This document shows positions 54,352-64,000 of a DNA stretch of 64,000 nt, in pieces. Below the pieces are notes generated by a model. That model saw nothing but the letters and a program-made list of their open reading frames with translations, was not told the DNA's origin and made no database searches. Numbering within the stretch: position 1 is the first letter of the stretch; every line of letters starts with the position of its first letter. This stretch comes from Takakia lepidozioides (taxonomy: Eukaryota > Streptophyta > Takakiopsida > Takakiales > Takakiaceae). Both the position numbers and the translations under genes were made by a program. The stretch spans positions 49,244,042-49,308,041 of the forward strand of contig CM060734.1 in NCBI GenBank assembly GCA_030704615.1. Direction: 5' to 3'.

Positions 54352-57300
54352 CGAGAAACGTAGTTACGCTGAGGAGAAAGCAGCTTAGGGCTTCAACTGA
54401 TTCAACTGAAGGGAGACGAGGGGCGCAGAGACTAGTATGGCAGCTTCCTTCATTTAGTGTGGGAAATATGTCATTCACACTGGTCAATGCTCTCTGTCTG
54501 GAGCCGTAGAGTTTAGTCGACTATCGAGATGGCATGTACGAGGGGCATTTGGCTCTCTTCAAGTACCCGACTAGTGATCAGGCCGTCTAGTTTACTTGCT
54601 GAATCAAAATTCTCCTCACTCATGGGTTGCCAGCCCCATTGAAGTCGGTTATGAGATGCCAGCGGAAAAGCCATTGTCTATATGCACAGGTCATGGTTAG
54701 GAATTATCCAGTGGAGATTTTCAGCAGGGTGTAGTGAAGGTCTTAGTTATGTTTGGTGAACATGCTCAGAGAGGCAGATAATCTGGTCAATCTGCCATCT
54801 CAAGAGGCCGCCATTGTTGAGACTTGGTCAGTTCTCTCACTTCCCCTAACCCACCCTCCTTCCTTCTTTGGCTTTATCCAAAACTCTACTGCGGGTGACT
54901 CTCTCGCTCTCTCTGTCTTTCTGTCTCAGATGCTTGTGTAGAGGGATTTCTAGAGGATATCTGGAAAACCCGGATCAATTGTTTATTTAAAGCTAAGTCT
55001 TAGTACCGATGTCAGCCGCCCTGACAAAGGTCCCTTTGTGTTCCGCTCAAACTGGGCGCGTGGTCAATGGCCACAAGGCTACGGCAAACAACGTCTTATG
55101 AGTACATTCTCTCTCGCAGATCCATGGGAGATCCGTGGGAGATTCAACTGTCTATTCTGGGATACACAATCTCTCATGGAGGTCTTCCAGTACAAGGATC
55201 AGAAACACTTGGCAGCTACCTGCGTGAAGCATTTGCTCTTAGACAATCCCTTGAGCTTTACTTGCTTTTGGGCTGTTTGTGGCCCCTCTCTCTTTCTTGT
55301 TTCTTTCTTCCTCTTGTCCCATAAGCTCTTTGAGCTTCCCACGGACTTTGTGAAGTACCATTTCATTTCATTTCTCTTTCTCTTCAGCCCGTACTGCCCC
55401 CTCCCTCTCCGTTTCTCCCGTACTCCCCCTCCATTTCTCTTCAGGTTCACCTACACCGGGCAGGTTTCTGGTCCAAAGGCTCTCTCAACCCCGGTAGGGT
55501 CAATGGCCACAGGCTACGGCAAACAACGTCTTATGTGTAAATTCTCAACCCTGGTGGGCGCGAGCCCCATAAAAAGCCATTGCCCACGCGGGGAACTAAC
55601 CCTCATCACTAACCCAGAGTCAAAAGAATGTGGTCACATGGGCACTTACATGGTAACAGAGTGAGGTTACAGGGCATTTGAAGCTTTCAACCCGTACATG
55701 TATCAAGCCTATCTCAAGGGTTTGAATTCATCCCATCACATCAGTGATTAGAATAAATCTTCAAACTCTCAACTAGAATGGAAAGTTTTGAAAAACATCA
55801 AGCCTATCAACAATGAGCCTCGTGGAGCTGATCAAGTTTTAAGGTCATATATACACTCATCTGTGAGTTGTCCATTTGGATTGAACTGGCCCTTTACTCC
55901 ATCTCTCTGAAAGGTTGTCCCCGCAATAGGGGAACAAGGTTTCAGTCAGAGTTTGAGTTGATGTGCCCCATCGACTGGGAGACTGATATATGTTTGCTAT
56001 TTGTAAAGAGCAGATGGGCAAGCCCTAATAGATAGTTGGACGTGAAAATACCCAAGGACCCAGTTTCAAATGACCAGCGCATGCTTCCCTCTATAGTCTC
56101 AATTCTAAGGGATTTTTGGACTGGCTTTTGCCTGCGAATGGATATCCTACCATCAAGATCCAGGCATGCGATTTAGTATGAGAGAGGACAGGTCCATGTG
56201 CAGATCCTTTGTTGATCTTTGATTTCTGTCTGGACGGCATAGCGAACCCTTTAGAATTTGACTGTATCTGATTACTTTTTTATCCATCCCTCCGTCATTG
56301 GAGGTCAGGGAGTCTCTCAATCAATTAACCTCTTGTCTCTTGTGGATATGTGGTAGATCATGAGTAATCCAGACTTGATTCGGGTGGCTACGGAGGGCAT
56401 GAAAAACATGAGACCAGAGGATCTGAAGTTTGCAGCAGAACAGATGAGGAATATCCCACCAGACCAGATGGCTGACTTCAGTGCTCGAGCATCAAGCTTC
56501 TCCCCTGAGCAGATTGCAGGCATGAGGGCTGCATCGGAAGCTCATCGCACCTATGAATTTCAGGGAGCTTTGAGCCTAAAGAATCAGGTACCTTCTTGTC
56601 ATCTGATGCCTTGAGAGTTAAGAAAATAAGAGGTTCTGTTGGACAGGATGTGTCAGGTCATATTTTGGTGCCCTCATAGGAAATTCGAGTTTGACACTTG
56701 TTGTTCTAGATAGCTTTGTTCTATAAGTAGTGTATCATGCAACAACTGTCTTCACTAAGCCTTCTAGGAATTGAAAAACTTTCTGACATTTATGTCATCT
56801 TCCATAATGTCAGGGGAACAAACTGCATACCATTGGCAAGTACTCAGAGGCAGCTGAGAAGTACTTACGGGTACACATACCATTTTCTTATTGTAAATAT
56901 GTTACGCTAGATCAGAAGCTTGAAGTTCCAGGAAACTGTTTTCATGTGTTATCAGATTATGATGTTGCAGGTGGCTGTTACTCTCTGTGAACTGGTCACA
57001 ACTGTTATGTAGAAAGGATTTCTGTGGTCGGACTTTTGAAATCAGCTGTAAGAAAATTGAAGTTGTTTGAACCTGCTAGGAGTCATTTTTATTCTATTGA
57101 CTACATTCCAGCTTCAGATATGATACTAGGAAAGAAGCTGCTGATTGGTGTCAACTTTTACTGGGTTTCTACATTGTTGGCAATACATCTTGACAGGCAA
57201 AAGACAATCTGAAGGGGCTGAATTCGCCAGAGGCAGACAACTTGCAGCTGACTTGCTCATTGAATTTGATGTCATGTTATCTGAAGACCAAGCAGTTCTC

Positions 57301-60300
57301 TGAGGCCATTGCTGAGGGCACTGCGGTAAATGTCTACATTGCTTCTCTCTCGCTCTCTTCCCTTTCCTGAAGGTCATTGACTACATCCCTTGACATGTTA
57401 AGAAGCCAAGTTGTAAGAGAAGCAGGTGTCCTCCTTAAGGGGGAGGGATTGCAGCCAAGCTTTAGAGGGCCACAAAAGAACTGTGGCTGCATAAAGCCTT
57501 GTGAAGATCTACTCTACTCTTCTCCACAACCTGTCATAAACAGCCGGGACTACTAAAGGCCTCCCCACATTGGGCAAGAGCTTGAAGTGCAAACTGAGAG
57601 CACCTCTGGAGAGTAAGTTAACCCTAGCAGGAAGAAAGAATTCACATGTCTGATCTGTTAGCATAGTGAACATTTTCTGCTGTATTGGAGGTCCTACTCT
57701 GCTCAACAAGAGAAGCATGAACAGATTGTCTCTGCAACGCTTTTTACTAAGTTCGATAAGCTCGAAAACACTACAGGTTATGATTTTCCCTAGCTGCGAG
57801 GTTTGTATCATCCAGCTTTGCTTAAAATAGAGGAAATTTAGCTATGCTTTTTTCTTTCTGCTTTTCTCTGATCTTTTGGTGCTTCTCAGGTTCTGAATGG
57901 CGATCCAAGTAATGTAAAGGCTCTCTACCGCAGAGGCCAAGCTTACAAACAATTAGGCGAACTTAAGGTGCTTGATCCCCCCATCCTTCCATGTATTTGG
58001 TTACATACCTCTGATGCCCTTGAGATGAGACAGAGCTGACAAGAATGAGACTTCTGGATGTTGTCTGCAGTTAGCTGTTAAAGATTTGGGAAAAGCTTCA
58101 GAAATCTCGCCTGATGACGAGACCATTGCAGATGTATTGAGGTATCTCTCTTCTGATCCTATGCATGGTTCTACTGTTTGGATCTTGAGTGCAAAATGAG
58201 TCAATGAATGGTCTTTATAGGTTTGTGTCCTTAGACAAGTGTTGGCAGTTTTATTTGTTTAGGTGCGTGGATCCATAGTCTTGTACAGTCAGAAAATTAA
58301 TTGGTTGCATCTGTGACAGAGAAGCAAAGGCGGGGATGGATGCGCATGGTGGAGATGAAGAATTGAGCCTTGATGGTAGGCATCATGTTTGAGATTTTTG
58401 TCAATGTTAGTAACACATTAAAGAGATGGAGACTGATTGTGTTTGACCAATGAAGAAATAATCCTCTAGCTATTAGGTTGTGAAGGTTGTTGATCTTCTT
58501 TTCTTCTCGTGTGCTGTCAAGCAAGTGAGCACGAGTGATGGCAAATGAACCAAGGGGTTTTGGAATTAATTGACTTTGTCTGGGGCTTTTAGGGTGCATT
58601 ATAGAAGAGTCTTCAGATCAAGAGGTTGAACAGATCACCTCAAGGGGAGCCCAAAGTTTGGCAAACCTTCCGTCCGACAGAATGGACGCCAGGAATGGAG
58701 ACGAGCAAGGGCTGAGAGATTTTGAGCCAGCAACCATTGGCAGACACGAGTTACCGACAATGCCAGACAGTCCTGCGTTTGGTGAAAGCTACAACGCTTT
58801 GAGGCAAAATCCTGATATGATAAGGTAAGCTCTTTGACACATGAAATGCAGTTGTATGTGAACATTTGAGGCATGCTGGCCAAAAGAAGTGCTCCGAAGA
58901 CGATGTGTAGTGTTGATTGTCAAGTAGACCAATGTATGGTTTAGAGAATTATACATATGATTCGTCATCTATGAGGTGTTCCCTTGTTTTTCTTTTCCCT
59001 TTTCATACCACTACCTCCACTCGCAATGTAAGTACGATTCGTAATCTCTTCTTGTAGCTCTCCGCTCCCATTGACTTCCTCAACTTTTATGTGAAAGGAA
59101 TATGCACTCAATGCTGTCAACTGTAAACCCCGAACAGCTTGTGGCCTTGAGTGGGGGCAACATGACACCTGAGATGGTTAAGTTTGCTTCGGGTATGATG
59201 AAACAAATGTCTCCGGAAGACCTTGAGAGAATGGTGGGGTTGGCAAGCAGTCTTGGTGTACCCAGGGGAGGGCCAGCTGCAGCTAGATCTTCTGGTATGT
59301 ACTCCACCAACTTGAACAGTATGAAGACTTGTATACAGATGTTTCTGATAAACTCTCCAGGAAATATCATGTCATCTCAACCAGCAGTCAACCTTCAGAA
59401 GTTACTCTCTCTTTGCAGTAGTTTACACATACGTCAACCTACATTTAGGAGTGGAAATAAATGTGAAACACCGTGACCAGATTTCTATTATTGTAGATGC
59501 TTATTGACCTTGGAAGACTTGAAATTGTGTAAGCGTGGCTTCCGGTCTCTACTCCTTCACAATAAGACGTTGGTTGTCAATTGTCTAACACAGGGACAGG
59601 ACAATCCTCCTTGTCTCAAAGGTCAATGGACCTTCAAGGCACAAGTATGTCGGCCTCAGGGACTCCAGTGGTTGGCCTTGAGCCCAGTCCAAGATCAGAG
59701 GCTACAACCCCTGGTCTGAATATGCCCAGCATGGCCAACTTCAGCCCTGAAATGCAGGAGGAAATGCAGATGCAGATGAAAAATCCAGCCATGAAGCAGG
59801 TTGGCATAATCAGCTTCCCTCATGTTGCTGTTAGGTGTTGTGTGTGAGAGAGAGAAATGTGTGCCAGTTACAGTCATGTATTTCAATTGACAAATGTATT
59901 GCAAGCTGAAATATTCACGTCTCTTATGCAGAGGGTGTGGTTGTATGTGGATTGCAGATGATGGCAGCAATGGTCAAGAACATGACGCCTGAGATACTAA
60001 GCAGCATGAGCGAGCAGATGGGCATGAAGCTTAGCCCCGAGCAAGCCATCCAAGCTCAGCAGGCCATGGCCAATCTCAATCCTGCTGATTTTGACAGGCT
60101 GGTTTGTCTCTCTCTCTTTTCTTCTCTTTGCCAACAAGCATGCTATGTAGTACCAAAAGGTTACCACAAGAAGTGTCTAAAGAGGACATTCTCTCACTAA
60201 CTCTGGGTCAGCCTTACCTACATGAGCTGGGCTCCTCCATCGAGGCATTCTTGTATCTCTTTAAGCACCTTGTTGTTTCCTCCTTTGTTCAAAATATGTG

Positions 60301-61596
60301 TCACGGGGCTCTGGACTTGTCTGTATCTGGAATTTTCATTTCCAAATTCTTAATCTCAACCAGTGAGTTTGTGTGCCATCCCCCCATTCTCTATGAAATT
60401 TTAGGTTGTCTGGTCTCCATCTTGGGAAGTAACGGCTGGTTTGGTCTAGCACTGATTGGCGTCTCTCTGCAGAAGTTATGTTTGATTATAGTCTTCTCGA
60501 GTGGAACGAAAATTTTGAAGTTAAATGGTATAGAATCTCTGTGTGCACATTGTAGAAAAGTTTGGTCTAATTTTGTCATCATACTTGAATTGTCAGGTCT
60601 TCTTGTTATCTTTCTTGTTTAGGTAGGAAGCCTGCATGTAGTAATATCTGTCTTTGTTTACAACTATTTTTCTGCTATTCTAGATGAACTTAATTGTACT
60701 ATCTATTTGAGAACGAGTGAAATGCAGTAGGCACGTAGTTATAGATGAACATCTCTTGCAGTGAGATTTTGTGGGGGCTCAGAAAGTTCACTCATCCCCA
60801 TGTTTTCAATTCAGAGGAACCTGGTCATGGACTCACCGTATGTAAGTTCTGTGGAAATATCATAAGAGTCGTTGGATTTTTATTGTTATGTTTGGTCCGA
60901 TTTTCCCCTAGGAAAGGGAGAAGGACCATTTTTACCTGTATCTGCATGATGACCCTGGAAAACTTAACCTGGACAACTGGACAGGCGGGCAACAAAAGGC
61001 CAATGCCGATTTGATGGAAAAACCCATGCAATTTTGTACTTGCTGTTTATACTCTTCTGCCTTTTAGAGTATCTCTATTGACAATCAGTAAATTGGTCAC
61101 CATGTCCTTGATAACATCTGGTTTACTATGCTTTGATCTCTATATGATCATGTCATACTGTAAGCACCATCTCCTCTAGTCTACTAGTTTTGGAAGGTGA
61201 TGTTTTCACCTTCTTTGGTGGTTCTGTAAACACCTATAGGATTGAAATGAGGCTCTCCCAGGATCATTCTAATACAAAGCGGTGTTGCTTGCCTGAAAGA
61301 GGAAACTGGCAGGGATTGCGTGACAATGCCAGATTATGGCTGGGAGTGCTTGAAAGAAGTCATAAGGTGCCACAAACTTGTGAGGTCCCATGAGATTTTT
61401 GCACACACACTCTCCCTTCTCTTGTTCATACAGTGTGTGGATGTTGCAGATGGTATGGGCAGAAAGGTTCCGAATAGTTATGGAGCAAGGGAAGCGTGTG
61501 AAGAATTGGTTGTTTGGGAGGCCAGGATTGATTTTGGCGATCGTGATGCTTATTTTTGCAATCGTTCTCCATCGTTTGGGATACATTGGAGCCTGA
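53987..61596 (+). CDS. OEP61: Outer envelope protein 61 / TPR7-like chaperone receptor
   Basis: Twelve GT-AG exons join in phase to 547 residues: 53987-54082, 56357-56587, 56814-56870, 57197-57325, 57890-57967, 58071-58141, 58320-58375, 58593-58824, 59098-59294, 59594-59799, 59958-60101 and 61450-61596. Arabidopsis OEP61/TPR7 is of very similar length. That protein binds Hsp70 through a TPR clamp and is placed on the plastid outer envelope or the ER, helping preproteins to translocons. The N-terminus ([20 protein letters not shown], then [14 protein letters not shown]) is family-typical. The TPR region (about 105-220) keeps [14 protein letters not shown] and [19 protein letters not shown] Met-rich middle follows, then a C-terminal membrane anchor ([19 protein letters not shown]). 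Introns reach 2.3 kb. Confidence 0.95.
54296..54345 (+). repeat. (GA)n microsatellite in OEP61 intron 1
   Basis: About 24 GA units lie roughly 210 bp into the first intron. The run is long enough to be length-variable. Confidence 0.9.
54930..55110 (+). mobile_element. LINE 3' fragment, copy 7 (OEP61 intron 1)
   Basis: A short truncated copy: [17 protein letters not shown] and the conserved 3' terminus (ggccacaaggctacggca at 55068-55085, then cttatgagtacattct), followed by CT-rich sequence. Sense orientation relative to the host gene. Confidence 0.8.
55490..55545 (+). mobile_element. LINE 3' end, copy 8 (OEP61 intron 1)
   Basis: Only the last 50 or so bases of the family are present (gtcaatggccacaggctacg through cgtcttatgtgtaaattctc), about 380 bp after copy 7. 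Confidence 0.7.
57540..57795 (-). mobile_element. Diverged LINE C-terminal fragment in OEP61 intron 4 (strand uncertain)
   Basis: Plus-strand frames give [19 protein letters not shown] near 57560-57610, close to GLPTLGTRLKFKLRA of LINE copy 2. A segment [20 protein letters not shown] follows near 57667-57720, resembling the DNIHFLIHCPG...KRD region. The family's 3' terminus is missing. These matches are in the plus orientation; the strand field is uncertain and plus is more likely. Confidence 0.45.
60102..61449 (+). other. Last intron of the OEP61-type gene
   Basis: A 1348-bp intron separates the Met-rich domain from the membrane-anchor exon. It contains open frames (for example 60104-60622) that begin at the splice donor and show no domain, so they are treated as chance. 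No mobile element was identified in it. Confidence 0.8.
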
Positions 61597-62826
61597 CTGG
61601 GGTCAGTCCATAGTATGCCATCCCACTACGCAGTTGTGGCCGCAGCCTCTCTATGAGATTGTGATTATTGTCCATTTGTGTAGTCTGTACTAATTTCATT
61701 GGTACTTGGAAATCAATTTTGTTGTCAAGGGCAGGCTATGGTTCTAATTTTTTCCATGTCATTTGTTCTGTTTGCCCCTGTGAAAGGTATTTCCTTGAGA
61801 TCTTTTCATTCATCTTCCGCACCTCTCTCCCCTGTGTCTCCTGCTCCTTCCCAACTCTAGGCCTGGGTTGTGTGCAGTTGAAGTGTAATTCATCTCTTTG
61901 GGATAATCAACTGCAGGTCCATGTAGATCCATGAACTTCTCCCAGGCATGTAAGAGGAGACTAGCCTAGTCAATGGGCACCCCTTTACAAGAGTTGGGTG
62001 GAGGGGGTCGAAAACACATCTAGTACATGACAACATTTTTCTGATAATTTGTCAGAAGGGGTCCTGCAAAGCAAGATTTGGAGCAAACTTGTTGACATTA
62101 TTGATCTGGTGAATGCATGAATGTTTGATAACAATGCAAAAATGATTTGTGAAATTTGATGCAGCCCGCGATTTGAGAGTCCAGGAGCCACTAGTGCTCA
62201 AGCTTACACAGGGGCGAGAGCGGTATTTAAAATTTGGGCTTTTGCCATTTTTAAACAAAAGTTCTCTAGTTGACATGGTTATGAAACAACTTTCCACCAT
62301 TGTGGCTTGGTATGCCATGTCCCATTAACTTAGAACCCTGTTGTTTGATCCTGTTCTACTTCCCTTCTGATCTTAACTGAAGAAGAAATGAATGAAAAGG
62401 TGACAATGGGAGACAACCTGACATAAGTATGTATAGTTTATGAGGTTTTTATCTATTTAACTTATCGGATGAAATGGTCTTACTATGCACTGATTTTTAT
62501 TTTTATTTAATTTTAAGGGAAACCTGGGAGCGACACCCCACATTTCAGGCCCTTGAGGGGTGAAAAAGTCACTGATTTGTTTTTCTTTTTTTTTTTTAGA
62601 GAAAGGGGAACAGGGGCCCTTTTAATCAAATTAAAATAAAAAGTGATTTATTAACTGATTAACTGATTTATGGCCTCGAGGTTCAAGTTTATTCCTAGTT
62701 TTTATTTTAATAAAACATACATACCTATATATTGTGATGATAACTAGATATATATCACGCTATATATGATTTCAAGTTATTTTTGTAAAAGATGTGGGCA
62801 GATGCAGACAATTTTGTTTTTTAAGA
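61597..62826. other. 3' flank and intergenic DNA
   Basis: Holds the 3' UTR of the OEP61-type gene and then AT-rich sequence. A SINE-like motif (agaaaggggaacaggggccc, 62598-62617) followed by 'ttttaatcaaatta' resembles the ends of the repeats at 5255 and 37675. No gene was seen. Confidence 0.4.
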
Positions 62827-63881
62827 TCAGCCAGTCCTCTGGCTCTTGAAGGGAGCTGGCCAATAGTCCGTGGGCATGTTTGGCCAGTAGGTACTCGGAG
62901 CAAAATTTGTCACAGCATCAAAGCCTTCAGCCTCGCAAGCTAGTTCGTCAGCATACTTTGCTGCCTCTTCAGCTGAGTCTGCAAAGAAATTCCATAGATC
63001 AATATAGAGTCAATGTTGGTAGTACAAACTCCCTGCAAATGCTAGCGCAAGGAAGACGCATCAGTCGTTAACTGATCTCCACTGTTACTTCTGGAGAAGC
63101 TCATTTTAATGGTGATGCCAAAGAGGACTTACAGACATGATCATGACCTTGTCTTAAAGCTATACATGTATGTATATTGCTTACCAAATGTTCCACTTTT
63201 GCGAGCTCGCTTCAATTTTCCACCTTTGTCATTGTAAGTAGTTCCCCATCTGGTCCCTTTCTTCGTCTCACCTACATGCATCATGATACACTCGAGATAC
63301 AAGTGATGATTGATCAATTATCTTTTTCTAATAACTAGAGACACTGTTTTGAATCGAGCAGCCAATTGGAAACCAGTTGCCATAACCTTTAATTTCATAA
63401 ACATATCATTATGCATTCATAATTTCCTAGACATTTAAAAACAGATCTGCAGCAGTATGTTTAATGCACAAGAAAATGACAACATGACAACATGACAAGA
63501 AAATGTGGATGTGTCCATCACTTACGCTTGAACATTCCAGAATGTCCTCATCTTCCCATGAGGCGAGCACCTGATCCTGTTAATCGTGCGAAAACAAATT
63601 TAACCAGTTGAAACGCATGTTTTGTATTGTTTGAGTATCAGTTTATGAACTTGACATTCATGCCTCATTGATGCAAGGAAATTTATCATTTAACACTAAT
63701 CAACTTGAAGAATAGTGCTCCCTTGTTCATTTGCAAGTAGAATTGAGCAAGCCACTACTTGGAAAGCAATACGTGAAATGAATATAGTATTGGGCTAATT
63801 TGTACCTGTTCCTCAAATTACAGATGAGGTCCACGATGTGTCGGCCAGTCCACTTTGCCGAGTCCTGTGCATACTTTGTGA
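62827..63881 (-). CDS. AP2/ERF-like domain protein, 3' exons (partial)
   Basis: Minus-strand exons with splice sites: 63271-63185 encodes ETKKGTRWGTTYNDKGGKLK...RKSGTF and joins in phase to 62978-62827, which encodes DSAEEAAKYADELACEAEGF...VTNFAP and then a Tyr/Trp/Pro-rich tail ending in TGA. The joined core (RW...Y...GTFDSAEEAA..YDE-like..A.TNF) follows the AP2/ERF fold: three strands, then the amphipathic helix. It is divergent and lacks the usual YRGVR start. Upstream exon-like segments lie at about 63588-63531 and 63881-63807 (VTKYAQDSAKWTGRHIVDLI), but their phases do not join cleanly as I read them. The gene probably continues beyond the window. DNA binding is unproven. Confidence 0.55.
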
Positions 63882-64000
63882 CCTAAGAAAGTAAGAAACC
63901 AAGCAGTTTTCCCGTTGGAAAGCTAGCAGCGAGGCTTAAATGAACATTAATTTTAGTACACAATTCGCTTAACTTCAAATCAATTCAAGTGTAGCAAATG

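Noticed and set aside
55038-55664. 208-codon open frame in OEP61 intron 1
   Set aside because: It begins inside the LINE 3' end and continues through low-complexity CT-rich sequence; it lies within an intron and has no domain.
60104-60622. 172-codon frame in the last OEP61 intron
   Set aside because: It starts at the exon 11 splice donor region, is hydrophobic low-complexity, and the exon 11-12 join already gives a complete family-typical C-terminus.

Overview
This is nuclear DNA of a land plant. The genes have GT-AG introns and are plant-specific: a pentatricopeptide-repeat protein ending in a DYW domain, a GDSL esterase/lipase and an OEP61/TPR7-type chloroplast-envelope TPR protein. They sit in a large, repeat-rich intergenic space. 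The DYW protein has almost identical PLS triplets and the intergenic LINE family is unusual for a seed plant, so a bryophyte, lycophyte or fern-like lineage is plausible. The species cannot be fixed from the sequence alone.

Layout. About 1.1-5.2 kb and 33.0-37.5 kb are two copies of one segmental duplication carrying a five-exon GDSL esterase/lipase gene. The right copy (35222-37197) reads through all exons. The left copy (2909-4875) is dead, with an in-frame stop and a 25-bp deletion in exon 4. Between them lie about 28 kb that are almost entirely mobile DNA. In order these are: a minus-strand Helitron2/Helentron remnant (helicase plus endonuclease, 6.5-7.4 kb); a complete but decayed Ty3-type chromovirus with both LTRs and a 5-bp target duplication (10367-15540), whose 3' LTR carries a misplaced piece of reverse transcriptase; a 102-bp tandem repeat; LINE fragments; a CACTA tnp2 transposase fragment; the 3' half of a second chromovirus; a CACTA terminus; an unrecognised decayed coding region; and a 120-bp satellite.

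From 37.5 to 46.5 kb there is more mobile and degenerate sequence, including a 777-bp terminal-inverted-repeat element flanked by a direct repeat. An intact single-exon PPR-DYW gene (46541-48778) follows. Facing it on the other strand is a related broken PPR gene (about 50205-51396), with two tandem copies of a PDF-motif-like module beside it. The largest gene is the 12-exon OEP61/TPR7 homologue (53987-61596, 547 residues as I splice it). Its introns carry LINE fragments and a GA microsatellite. The last kilobase holds minus-strand exons of a divergent AP2/ERF-like protein.

The functional genes do not form an operon or pathway. The shared theme is organelle biology (an RNA-editing PPR factor and an envelope/ER chaperone receptor), plus an extracellular lipase and a transcription-factor-like gene. 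A LINE family with a conserved 3' end recurs at least eight times and links the intergenic regions, the PPR neighbourhood and the OEP61 introns.
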